In this document: positions 6,338 through 14,365 of the stretch, in pieces
Position numbering within the stretch: the stretch's first letter is position 1
Layout: each line of letters starts with the position of its first letter
Assembly: GCA_002706615.1 (NCBI GenBank)
Contig: PALS01000042.1
Span: 1-14,509, forward strand
Length of the DNA: 14,509 nucleotides
Reading direction: 5' to 3'
From: Methanobacteriota archaeon
GTDB lineage: Archaea; Thermoplasmatota; Poseidoniia; Poseidoniales; Poseidoniaceae
Translations under genes and position numbers: made by a program
Notes under the pieces: generated by a model
Told to the model about the DNA's origin: nothing
Database searches by the model: none
Seen by the model: the letters and a program-made list of their open reading frames with translations, nothing else

Positions 6338-7504
6338 ATGTCGAGATGGAATGAATTCATCCAAGAGGAATCTGAACATCAGTGGTTATCGTTTGCAGTG
6401 TTTGCATTAGTGATAATTTCTGGAGGTATAATGATAGATTGGTCTAATGAATTATCGGGAGTGAAACTCGGTGCCGAAGATTTACTTGATAATGTCAAAG
6501 AAGATACCATGATTGTTGACATATCTGGTGATGCTATTTTGTATGAAACAGATGATGGTAGACACATATACCTCACTGATACAGAAGAAAATGTCGCTTC
6601 GCCGTATGCAACATGTCTAGAATCATATCGCGGAGTCACTTATGCTTGTGAAGGAGTTTCTGGCGAAATCTCGGTAAATAGTGCAGACATTGATGGTTGG
6701 TCATCAATGATGCTATCACAAGATTTGACAGTAATCGACGTTTCAGGAAATGGCGATGACTTGTTGATGATAGTTCAAGACGGAACTTCTACTTCCTTAG
6801 CATCGATGAAATTAGATCAAGCATCTTCTACAAAATCAGTATCTGCAGTAACAATCAATGATGGAGATATGCAACTTGATGTTATGCAGTCTACAGATGA
6901 GGGTTGGCTAGTAGCAGGAGGTTGGAAGGCACCAATTAATTTCGTGGGACTAAACGGTACAAATTCACCTCCGATTTATGAATTAATAATTGAAGTGACA
7001 TTGGATGCAGAAGGCACCCCTCTAATCGAGGTTCTATACCTTGGCGGAGAAGGGGCAATCCATAGTATAATGCCAGCAGGTGACGGCTTTATTGCAGCAG
7101 GAACTGTCGATTCGGTATACATTGAAGAAAAGGAAACTACAAACCTTGGTGTTGCAAGTAAATCTGCAACAGCCGATAAGAGAGGTGATATCTGGTTCTT
7201 TGGCGACATAGGTTCTGAAAATGTTGCAATATATTCGGACGGAGAAATCTCAGTTGAGAAACTTCCTGAACCCTTACACATAATGCCGATGTACTCCTAC
7301 ACAGACAGTACTGGAACTATAGCTATTCACGGATCAGATGCAAGTCAAGAAATGGGTTCACTATCGATTGATACAGATGCAAGAAAGTCATTTACGAGTC
7401 TTAGAGGAATGATGGATTTCGCTTTCATAATGGTGTCTTTGATGATTTTATCCCTTATGCTATGGAATATTGCTGATTCAATAAAAACCGGTGAAGTTTT
7501 CTGA
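6338..7504 (+). CDS. two-helix membrane protein of unknown function with a large, probably external domain
   Basis: I do not recognise this 388-residue protein. One hydrophobic segment lies at about residues 16-33 (LSFAVFALVIISGG) and a second at about 358-378 near the C-terminus. Between them are some 320 acidic, Ser/Thr/Asp-rich residues. With both ends inside, the middle part would face out. It contains repeated short blade-like stretches (EGWLVAGGW, DGFIAAGTV, GDIWFFGDIG) that recall beta-propeller or PQQ-like folds, but no clear repeat length could be set. A C-x9-C pair (about residues 93 and 103) could form a disulfide. The start ATG has only a weak AGGT close by; a GGAGG lies about 20 nt upstream, which is too far for normal use. 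The gene diverges from uL16 and precedes mutS by 106 nt with its own T-rich end, so no functional link to repair is implied. Confidence 0.7.
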   Translation: MSRWNEFIQEESEHQWLSFAVFALVIISGGIMIDWSNELSGVKLGAEDLLDNVKEDTMIVDISGDAILYETDDGRHIYLTDTEENVASPYATCLESYRGVTYACEGVSGEISVNSADIDGWSSMMLSQDLTVIDVSGNGDDLLMIVQDGTSTSLASMKLDQASSTKSVSAVTINDGDMQLDVMQSTDEGWLVAGGWKAPINFVGLNGTNSPPIYELIIEVTLDAEGTPLIEVLYLGGEGAIHSIMPAGDGFIAAGTVDSVYIEEKETTNLGVASKSATADKRGDIWFFGDIGSENVAIYSDGEISVEKLPEPLHIMPMYSYTDSTGTIAIHGSDASQEMGSLSIDTDARKSFTSLRGMMDFAFIMVSLMILSLMLWNIADSIKTGEVF

Positions 7505-7519
7505 AAACAATAGAGTGGC

Positions 7520-7534
7520 TTTTTCGCTAATTTT
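7520..7534 (+). terminator. T-rich transcript end after the membrane protein gene
   Basis: Two T runs (TTTTT and TTTT) occur 16-30 nt past the stop codon. Archaeal transcription commonly ends at such oligo-T tracts without a hairpin, and this one lies before the mutS promoter region. Confidence 0.45.
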
Positions 7535-7565
7535 GCCTAATTCCAAGGGCATTCTTTACCAACCC

Positions 7566-7577
7566 CCGCTTAAGTGG
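7566..7577 (+). promoter_or_regulatory. CTTAAG-centred imperfect palindrome upstream of mutS
   Basis: CCGCTTAAGTGG is an inverted repeat with one mismatched pair, centred about 39 nt before the mutS ATG. It shares its CTTAAG core, flanking C/G arms and distance to the start codon with the palindrome before the gene at 6338. It could be a shared regulatory or promoter element. Confidence 0.35.
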
Positions 7578-7595
7578 CTGTGTCCTAGCGTGAGC

Positions 7596-7601
7596 AAGGA
7601 G
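7596..7601 (+). promoter_or_regulatory. Shine-Dalgarno site for mutS
   Basis: AAGGAG, extended by TGA, lies 9 nt before the ATG and supports the chosen start of mutS. Confidence 0.65.
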
Positions 7602-7610
7602 TGACCACAG

Positions 7611-10232
7611 ATGGCGAAGCGGGGAATGATGGACCAATACATGGACATCAAAAATGAGCATCAAGACTCGGTGCTATTCTTCCGTATGGGCGACTTCTAT
7701 GAGCAATTTCACAACGACGCAGTAGTCGCTTCAGAAGTTCTAGGCCTAGCATTGACTAGTAGAGACAAAAAATCGGATAACCCAATTCCGATGGCAGGAT
7801 TCCCATGGCATGCCCTTGAAGATAATCTGAAACAGATGCTACAAGCGGGTCACAAAGTATGTGTGGCTGAACAGGAAGAGGAATTAAGAGAAGGAGCAAA
7901 ATTACTCGAAAGGGTTGTAACTAGAATTTACACTCCTGGTTCGTTGTATGAAGAAAGTTTGATTGGAACAGATGATGTTGCGATGTTAGCGTCTTTAGTG
8001 GTAAAGGCAGATGGTGTAGCATTAGCAACATTAGATGCTTCAACTGGTCAGGTTTGGACTGTTGAACACTCCGGTGATGAACGTTGGGCAAGAGTACTAG
8101 ATGACTTGCTAAGAGCCAATCCCAACGAATTGGTCTTTACCCCGCGTGATAGTGATAGGCAAGAGGTCAGACACATGGTCTCACAATTGGATGGAGTGGT
8201 TCTTTCTCAGCACTCTTCATCAGAAAAAAGAGGTCAAGAATCTTTGAAAAAAGTATTGGAGGTCTCGGATTTAGGGCATATTGACTTGGGTGATGCACCT
8301 TTAGCAATGTCTGCAGCGGGTCTAGCTGCAGATTATCTAGCTGCAATGCATCGTATGGAAGAGATAAATCTACGTGATATTGAGATTTTGAAGCCCGAAG
8401 GAAATATGATTTTAGATCAAACTACTTTGAGAAACTTGGAATTAACTCAGACATTATCTGGAGAGAAAGAAGGAAGTCTTCTTGGCGCTATAGACCGTTG
8501 TAGAACGGCAATGGGGAGGCGCACTTTGAAGTCTTGGATTTTACAACCATTAGCAGATATTGATATGATTAACTGCCGTCATGATTCGGTTGCTACATTA
8601 TCTCGCTCTTCTAGAAGATTAAATGAGATACGAGAAGCCATTAAGGGGCTTAGAGATATGGAGAGATTAGCAACTCAATTATCATACAATCGCTCGGGTT
8701 CGAGAGACCTGGTTGCAATCGGACTCGCTTTGGAGAGAATGCCTAGACTAAAATCGCTATGCATGGAGGTCGAAGACCCTCTTTTGCGTACTTTATCAGA
8801 GAGTATAGACCGTCTTGAATTGGTTAGAATTGATATTCAGGCTAATCTTAATGATGAGCAACCACTTTCTCTACGGGATGGAGGGCTAATAAGAGAGGGT
8901 GTTAATTCTGAATTAGATGATTTCAGAAATGCAGCAAGAAAGGGTCATCAATTATTCAAAGACTTAGAAGCAAAAGAAAGGATACGTCTAAAGATCCCAT
9001 CCCTAAAAGTGAGGCATAATCGACAGATAGGATGGTATATCGAAGTAACAAATACCCATTCATCCAAGGTACCTGATGAATGGAAACGAAAGCAACAAAT
9101 GACAACTGGAAATCGATATGTGACCGATGAACTAGTCGAATGGGAAGACAAGTTGCTAACCGCGGATACAAAGGCTAACTCAATGGAATATAGCATGTTC
9201 TGTGATCTTAGGGAAAGATGTCGTAATCATGTCCAAGCATTGGCTGAAATAAGTGGAAATGTCGCTCAAATAGATGTACTACAATGCTTTGCAGAGGTTG
9301 CAAGAAATAGAGCATGGAATAGACCGAGCATGTATGATGATAACAGATTATCAGCCAAAGGTCTTCGTCACCCGGTATTAGAAATGCAATCTGGATTTGT
9401 TCCTAATGATTTGAATTTAGATAAGAAACGTTCCTTTTTATTAATCACAGGTCCTAATATGGGCGGTAAATCCACCCATCTCCGCTGTGCTGCTCTTCTT
9501 TCAATTCTAGCACAAGCGGGGTCATTCGTACCTGCTGAAAGTGCTAAAGTTGGACTAGTCGATCGGATATTCACCAGAGTCGGTGCAAGTGACGACATTA
9601 GAAGAGGTCGTTCCACATTCATGATGGAGATGATGGAGGTTGCACATATTTTGCGAAGAGCAACCCCTGATTCGTTGATTTTACTAGATGAAATCGGCAG
9701 AGGTACTTCGACCTTTGATGGTCTTTCAATAGCGTGGTCAGTGACTGAGGATATTTGTAATCGCCTTGGCTCAAGAACTCTTTTTGCTACTCATTATCAT
9801 CAATTAATCGGTCTTGAGGGGGATGCACCGGGATTGGTTAACGTACATGTTCAGGTAGCTGAGTTTGATGGAGAATTACGATTCTTACATACTGTTGCAG
9901 ACGGGCCTTGTGATGACTCTTATGGAGTCCAAGTAGCTGCTTTAGCAGGATTGCCAAGGCATGTCGTAGAACGTTCAGGAGATTTGCTTCGATTTTTAGA
10001 AAACCAGGCACAAGGTGCTAAGGCAGGAGAATCTGGAACTCCAGATTCAAGAGATGCTGGGCAAGCATCTCTAATGGGTTTCATGAACAAACCGAAAATT
10101 GTTATCGAAAAAGATCCAACATTAGAGAAAATAAAGCAGTCATTGCAAAATATCGATCCAGATTCTTTGAGTCCTAGGGATGCACATGAGGCGATTTATC
10201 ATTTGAGGAATTTATTGGGGGATAAGAAATGA
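7611..10232 (+). CDS. mutS: DNA mismatch-recognition ATPase MutS (bacterial MutS1 type)
   Basis: MutS binds mispaired bases and, after ATP exchange, recruits MutL. This 873-residue protein has the normal bacterial MutS1 length and layout. The N-terminal mismatch-binding domain carries FRMGDFYEQF with the base-stacking F29-x-E31 motif and PMAGFPWHA. Connector, lever and clamp regions follow (about 130-560). The ATPase has Walker A GPNMGGKS at 614-621, Walker B with D693/E694, GRGTSTFDG, and the switch histidines in ATHYH. The C-terminal tail ends in the usual helical region (DPDSLSPRDAHEAIYHLRNLL). Where bacterial MutS carries a beta-clamp-binding QLSLF-type motif, this one has QASLMGFM (residues 818-825), close to a PCNA-interacting box. 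It overlaps mutL by 4 nt (ATGA), so translation is probably coupled. Most archaea lack this system, so bacterial origin by transfer is likely. Codon and base use do not differ visibly from the neighbours. Confidence 0.97.
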   Translation: MAKRGMMDQYMDIKNEHQDSVLFFRMGDFYEQFHNDAVVASEVLGLALTSRDKKSDNPIPMAGFPWHALEDNLKQMLQAGHKVCVAEQEEELREGAKLLERVVTRIYTPGSLYEESLIGTDDVAMLASLVVKADGVALATLDASTGQVWTVEHSGDERWARVLDDLLRANPNELVFTPRDSDRQEVRHMVSQLDGVVLSQHSSSEKRGQESLKKVLEVSDLGHIDLGDAPLAMSAAGLAADYLAAMHRMEEINLRDIEILKPEGNMILDQTTLRNLELTQTLSGEKEGSLLGAIDRCRTAMGRRTLKSWILQPLADIDMINCRHDSVATLSRSSRRLNEIREAIKGLRDMERLATQLSYNRSGSRDLVAIGLALERMPRLKSLCMEVEDPLLRTLSESIDRLELVRIDIQANLNDEQPLSLRDGGLIREGVNSELDDFRNAARKGHQLFKDLEAKERIRLKIPSLKVRHNRQIGWYIEVTNTHSSKVPDEWKRKQQMTTGNRYVTDELVEWEDKLLTADTKANSMEYSMFCDLRERCRNHVQALAEISGNVAQIDVLQCFAEVARNRAWNRPSMYDDNRLSAKGLRHPVLEMQSGFVPNDLNLDKKRSFLLITGPNMGGKSTHLRCAALLSILAQAGSFVPAESAKVGLVDRIFTRVGASDDIRRGRSTFMMEMMEVAHILRRATPDSLILLDEIGRGTSTFDGLSIAWSVTEDICNRLGSRTLFATHYHQLIGLEGDAPGLVNVHVQVAEFDGELRFLHTVADGPCDDSYGVQVAALAGLPRHVVERSGDLLRFLENQAQGAKAGESGTPDSRDAGQASLMGFMNKPKIVIEKDPTLEKIKQSLQNIDPDSLSPRDAHEAIYHLRNLLGDKK

Positions 10233-12127
10233 GTTTGAAACGAATAAAACAACTCGATGACCGGACCATAGGTCATATTGCAGCAGGCGAAGTTGTGGAA
10301 AGGCCTGCACAAGTTGTCAAAGAATTATTAGAGAATTCTATAGATGCAGGTTCTACGCAAATACAAATCGATATAGAGAGAGGCGGATTTGACCTTATTG
10401 CAATTACTGACAATGGTTCTGGAATACATGAAGAAGATCTCGCTTTGGCTTTAGACAGGCATGCAACCAGTAAGCTGAGAAATGAAGATGACCTTGCGAG
10501 TATTGGAACCCTCGGATTTAGAGGTGAGGCTTTAGCTAGTATTGGAATGGTTAGTGAATTATCAATCTCTAGTAGAACTAGTGGTAATGAAGGGCGAATG
10601 ATTACAATGAAAGATGGCGAAAAGGGTGATGTAACACCAGTTGGCCTTGCTGAAGGTACTAAAATCGAAGTCAAAGGAATTTTTATCAATCAACCCGCTA
10701 GACTCGCTTTCCAAAGAAGACCCGCTACTGAAACAAGCAAGATTGTCGATGTGACTGTTAGTCATGCAATTTCTAATCCTGAAGTAGGATTTAGACTCAC
10801 TAGTGATGAGAGGACAATTCTTGAAGTTCCTGCAGTAGAGGATATGGAAGATAGATTGTACGATTTGCTTGGAGGTCAAGCTGGAAAAATGATTCTACTG
10901 AAATCCCCTCCCGCTGATTTAGAGGCTCCCGGTGATGAAAAATGGACTGGCTGGGTTTCTACTCCTGATATCACTAGAGGAAAAGGTGATGACATTCATG
11001 TATTAATCAATGGAAGGCCTGTCGCTTCACAACCATTTTTACAAGCGATTAGAAGAGGATATAGGACCAGGTTGATGCAAGGAAGGCATCCAGTAGCGGT
11101 ATTATTGCTAAACCTTCCTTCCGAGGAAGTTGATGTAAATGTACACCCGACTAAAAGAGAAGTTAGGCTAAAGAACTCCTGGAGAGTTCTAGAAAGACTA
11201 GAACGTTGTATTGCACATACTCTTGAATCGACTCCGACCGAACCAGAATCAAGTGGAGGTATTACCGGTATTGTATCATTAGCAAAACAACCAGAACAAA
11301 GAAGAGAGAAAAGTAAACCATCTTGGGTGGATGCTGCACAGTTGTCACTTAGTGGTGAAAAGTCAACTGAGATCAAACCTGAGGCAAAGCCAAGACCGGT
11401 TTCAACTGCTGCTAGTAGTCAAAAAACTATCACCAATATGCAGCCCATAGCACCCGCGCTTTCATCTGATGAAAGAAAATTACATCGACATGCCGGAATA
11501 GTTTCTCAAAGTCCATTATCCGACAATCCTCTCGGACCAGTAATCAATGAATTACCGCAGATGGAACCTCTAGCACAATTTGCAGATTCCTACATCTTGG
11601 TTCAGGCTGAGGATGAATTACTTCTGGTTGACCAGCATGCATTACATGAGAGAGTGCGTTATGAAAGGCTACGTCATAATGAGGAAATATGGGAATCTCA
11701 ACCAAGGATTTCTCCGCTTGAAATTGATTTAGATGCTAGACAATTAGCGAGACTTGATGCCTCTAAAGATACTCTTGAAGGAATAGGTTTTTCCTTTGAG
11801 CAAAAAAACTCAGGATGGGTAATATCATCTGCACCTGCGCTTCTATCAGGTGACGAGATGCAAGATTTCGTACACGACTTGCTACTCGATGTTTCAGAAG
11901 ATGGAGCACCGATTACTACTGTTGAAGAAAAGAAGGACCACATTGCATTCCTAAATGCCTGCCGAGGCGCAGTAAAGGCCAATGACAAATTGACACTTCC
12001 TGAAATGAGGAGATTGCTAGATGATATGAGACGTATTCCAAACCCTTGGGCATGCGTTCATGGAAGACCTACAGCGATGAGAATTCCTCTTAATGCGCTC
12101 GACCAACATTTTGGTCGCCATGGATGA
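10229..12127 (+). CDS. mutL: mismatch-repair endonuclease MutL
   Basis: This 632-residue protein has an N-terminal GHKL ATPase. It contains KELLENSIDAG with catalytic E32 and N36, DNGSGI at 61-66, GFRGEAL at 96-102 and NVHPTKREVR near 304. A variable linker (about 335-445) is followed by the dimerisation and nuclease domain. All metal-binding endonuclease motifs are present: DQHA-x2-E-x4-E (D468 to E479), ACRGAVKA at 577-584, CVHGRP at 609-614 (usually CPHGRP) and a C-terminal FGR at 628-630. It should therefore nick the strand to be repaired, as in bacteria without MutH and in eukaryotic PMS2. The linker holds QLSLS at 371-375, resembling a clamp-binding motif. The start overlaps the mutS stop. 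It converges on aroA with 1 nt between the stops. Confidence 0.97.
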   Translation: MSLKRIKQLDDRTIGHIAAGEVVERPAQVVKELLENSIDAGSTQIQIDIERGGFDLIAITDNGSGIHEEDLALALDRHATSKLRNEDDLASIGTLGFRGEALASIGMVSELSISSRTSGNEGRMITMKDGEKGDVTPVGLAEGTKIEVKGIFINQPARLAFQRRPATETSKIVDVTVSHAISNPEVGFRLTSDERTILEVPAVEDMEDRLYDLLGGQAGKMILLKSPPADLEAPGDEKWTGWVSTPDITRGKGDDIHVLINGRPVASQPFLQAIRRGYRTRLMQGRHPVAVLLLNLPSEEVDVNVHPTKREVRLKNSWRVLERLERCIAHTLESTPTEPESSGGITGIVSLAKQPEQRREKSKPSWVDAAQLSLSGEKSTEIKPEAKPRPVSTAASSQKTITNMQPIAPALSSDERKLHRHAGIVSQSPLSDNPLGPVINELPQMEPLAQFADSYILVQAEDELLLVDQHALHERVRYERLRHNEEIWESQPRISPLEIDLDARQLARLDASKDTLEGIGFSFEQKNSGWVISSAPALLSGDEMQDFVHDLLLDVSEDGAPITTVEEKKDHIAFLNACRGAVKANDKLTLPEMRRLLDDMRRIPNPWACVHGRPTAMRIPLNALDQHFGRHG

Positions 12128-12136
12128 ATTAATTCA
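12125..12136. repeat. 12-bp perfect palindrome over the mutL and aroA stop codons
   Basis: TGAATTAATTCA begins with the mutL TGA and contains the aroA stop (TTA on the plus strand). As a symmetric element at a tail-to-tail junction it could end transcription from both sides. The opposing stop codons themselves contribute part of the symmetry. Confidence 0.55.
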
Positions 12137-13307
12137 ATTCAAACTTTAGCCCTAGATTTTCTAATTGTTGAAGATATGATGGCCAGGCTATTTCATGTAG
12201 TGTTGAATTATCTATTGTTGCGCCAACTCTAGCAGCTAGTAGGATTGCTGTCATTTGTATTCTATGATCTCCAAATGTATTGACTATCTCAATTGGTGAA
12301 GTCGGATTTTGCCCCCCTTTGATAATCAAACCATCTTCTGTTGTTTCAACGTCTAGACCAAAATCTGAAAGAAGGCTAGCGGTACATTTTATCCGGTTAC
12401 TCTCCTTGAAAGTGGCATGCTTAGCACCGATGATTTTTCCACCACTTCCCAAGGCGAGATATGCTGCTAATGGAGTGATAAGGTCGTTGGCATCAGTAAG
12501 GTCAAACTCACCGGTTTGATTCCAAACATCATGACCAATTGCATCATTAACCAACGGCTGGTTTTCAACATTTAGACCTGCTAATTTGGCGAATGCCATC
12601 ATCGAAGCATCTGAGGGAATGACTACTTCGGGGCACACTACTTCCCAAGGCTCACCTTGCTTTTTAGCACCGGTTGCTTGACATAAATCCCAGGTTAACT
12701 GTGAATGTTTTCGTGACACTGGGGCCCCTTTCGTTCTCAAAGTGAATCCATTTGTTCGAGGGGTCATCAACAATATTGAAGATAGAAATTGTGAACTTTT
12801 TGACACATCAACCTCAATTTCCTTCTTTTCAAATTCCCCTTCAATACTAATCGGAGCAAATAGATTAGAAGAATTAGCAGAAGTACTCACTCCTAATGCT
12901 TGAACAAGAGGTAAGGAACTCCTTACTCTAAGCGATTCATCTCCATCAAGAGTTACTGTGAAATCACATGTTGCTGATTGTGCAAGTAAAAATCGGAACG
13001 CAGTACCACTATTCTCACAATTTAATGGACCAGATGGTTCTACTAATTCTCCACCAGTAATTATTCCATTTTCATATTCTATGCCTAATTGATTAAGACA
13101 TTTTAACAACGCATTTACATCTCTACCGATTTCGGACATTTCTATTCTAGTTGGAGTTTTAGACATAGAGGCCAGGATTATCCAGCGCATTGCATGGCTC
13201 TTTGAAGGGGGCAAGCAAAAGGTCCCATTCAAATTTGATTTCTTTATCGTCAATGTACCTCTAATGGCACCTAAACTTGTGGACTTGGTGGGTTTCAAAG
13301 TCCGCAT
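12129..13307 (-). CDS. aroA: 3-phosphoshikimate 1-carboxyvinyltransferase (EPSP synthase)
   Basis: AroA joins PEP to shikimate-3-phosphate, the sixth shikimate step toward aromatic amino acids. The 392-residue protein shows the family's two-domain pattern. PPSKSHAMR has K36, S37 and R41. ENSGTAFR covers 98-105 and SLRVR 125-129. KSSQFLSS (170-177) has the S-S-Q that binds shikimate-3-phosphate. D273 lies in TDANDL, KESNRIK covers 301-307, and FGDHR (345-349) has D347 and R349. The PEP-contacting lysine found near the C-terminus of the E. coli enzyme (K411, in K-T-F-P) aligns with I373 here (E-I-A-W-P). Some class II enzymes may also differ there, so activity is still expected. The ATG at 13307 was chosen because 56 extra residues upstream do not resemble the family and would run through the moaA promoter and start. 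It diverges from moaA and converges on mutL. Confidence 0.94.
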   Translation of the reverse strand: MRTLKPTKSTSLGAIRGTLTIKKSNLNGTFCLPPSKSHAMRWIILASMSKTPTRIEMSEIGRDVNALLKCLNQLGIEYENGIITGGELVEPSGPLNCENSGTAFRFLLAQSATCDFTVTLDGDESLRVRSSLPLVQALGVSTSANSSNLFAPISIEGEFEKKEIEVDVSKSSQFLSSILLMTPRTNGFTLRTKGAPVSRKHSQLTWDLCQATGAKKQGEPWEVVCPEVVIPSDASMMAFAKLAGLNVENQPLVNDAIGHDVWNQTGEFDLTDANDLITPLAAYLALGSGGKIIGAKHATFKESNRIKCTASLLSDFGLDVETTEDGLIIKGGQNPTSPIEIVNTFGDHRIQMTAILLAARVGATIDNSTLHEIAWPSYLQQLENLGLKFELN

Positions 13308-13384
13308 ATTACATCCCAAAAGGACCTCTAACATGAATGGTTGCAAGGCACATATTGAATACCGGCTTTGTTCTGTGTCCAAAT
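13308..13384. promoter_or_regulatory. divergent aroA/moaA promoter region
   Basis: This 77-nt gap must hold both promoters. ATATTGAAT at 13352-13360 lies about 28 nt before the moaA ATG and is a reasonable TATA box for a leaderless moaA mRNA; no Shine-Dalgarno precedes that ATG. No convincing TATA box was seen for aroA, and only a GAGGT about 17 nt upstream of its ATG. Confidence 0.4.
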
Positions 13385-14356
13385 ATGGTCTTAGATAAGC
13401 GCGGTAGACCCCTTCGGGACCTTCGTGTATCTTTGACTGATAGATGCAATATGAGGTGTACTTATTGTATGCCAAAAGAACATTACAATAACGAACATGT
13501 ATTTTTACCCAAATCCGAGGTACTGAGTTACGAAGAGTTCTCTCTAATCATCGATTCATTGGTACCTCTAGGTCTTGAAAAGGTGAGAATTACTGGTGGG
13601 GAGCCTCTGATGCGAAGAGATCTGCCAAATTTCATAGCAATGCTACCAAAAAACCTCGATATAGCCATGACAACAAATGGAATCATGCTAGCAAAGCATG
13701 CAAAGCAATTGAAAGAAGCCGGACTGGATAGAGTTACTGTTTCTTTAGATGCAATAGATACTGATACATTTCAGAAGATGAGCGATTCAAACTATCAGCC
13801 CGAAATGGTCCTTGCTGGAATAAAAGCTGCTTTACAATCAGGTCTTGGGGTCAAAGTAAACTGCGTAGTAAGAGCCGGAATTAATGAACATGCGGTAAGT
13901 GAGATTACAAATTATTTCAACGGGAGCGATGTAGTAGTTCGCTTTATAGAATTCATGGATGTAGGAGAAACAAATTCTTGGAATCTCGATGAGGTGGTTA
14001 GCGGTGATGAGATTCGAAGCAGATTTGAAGGATTAGAACCTCTAAAACCAACCCATAAAGGAGAGGTTGCCAATCGCTATAATTGGAATGGCCAAGAATT
14101 AGGATTTATTGAAAGTGTTTCCAAACCATTTTGCGGAGATTGTAGCAGGGCACGGATTTCAGCCAATGGATCGCTGTATACGTGTCTATTTGCCTCTAAG
14201 GGATATGACTTGAAAGGAATAATTCGGATGGGGGCTACTGAAAGTGATATCGCTAAAGCAGTACGTTCGATTTGGACTGACAGAGATGATGCTTACTCTG
14301 AACTAAGAGGTATTGTCAAACAAGAAAAAATCGAGATGTCGTACATCGGTGGCTGA
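13385..14356 (+). CDS. moaA: GTP 3',8-cyclase MoaA (radical SAM)
   Basis: MoaA turns GTP into 3',8-cyclo-GTP, the first step of molybdenum cofactor synthesis. The 323-residue protein has all expected marks. The radical-SAM cluster motif is C21-x3-C25-x2-C28, followed by the SAM-binding G71-G-E-P74. TTNG at 97-99 and SLDA at 120-123 follow. The second [4Fe-4S] motif is C250-x2-C253-x13-C267, with R255 and R257 in the segment that binds GTP. The C-terminal Gly-Gly (YIGG) is needed for catalysis in this family. The ATG at 13385 begins a normal MoaA N-terminus (DKRGRPLRDLRVSLTDRCN). An upstream ATG at 13337 would add 16 residues overlapping the promoter and was not used. No other moa gene is adjacent; the Gly-Gly protein at the left end is a possible MoaD. 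It abuts the convergent gene on its right with no spacer. Confidence 0.96.
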   Translation: MVLDKRGRPLRDLRVSLTDRCNMRCTYCMPKEHYNNEHVFLPKSEVLSYEEFSLIIDSLVPLGLEKVRITGGEPLMRRDLPNFIAMLPKNLDIAMTTNGIMLAKHAKQLKEAGLDRVTVSLDAIDTDTFQKMSDSNYQPEMVLAGIKAALQSGLGVKVNCVVRAGINEHAVSEITNYFNGSDVVVRFIEFMDVGETNSWNLDEVVSGDEIRSRFEGLEPLKPTHKGEVANRYNWNGQELGFIESVSKPFCGDCSRARISANGSLYTCLFASKGYDLKGIIRMGATESDIAKAVRSIWTDRDDAYSELRGIVKQEKIEMSYIGG

Positions 14357-14365
14357 TTAATCAGC
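14352..14365. repeat. 14-bp perfect palindrome over the moaA and right-edge gene stop codons
   Basis: GCTGATTAATCAGC spans the moaA TGA and the opposing TAA (TTA on the plus strand). It encodes the last codons of both genes. It is a candidate bidirectional terminator or binding site and resembles the element at 12125-12136. Confidence 0.55.

Noticed and set aside
10273-10879. Minus-strand open frames inside mutL
   Set aside because: They mirror conserved coding sequence of mutL, have no family resemblance or start signals, and are antisense shadows.
13308-13475. 56-residue N-terminal extension of aroA
   Set aside because: The added residues do not resemble EPSP synthase and would cross the moaA start and both promoters; the ATG at 13307 gives a normal protein.
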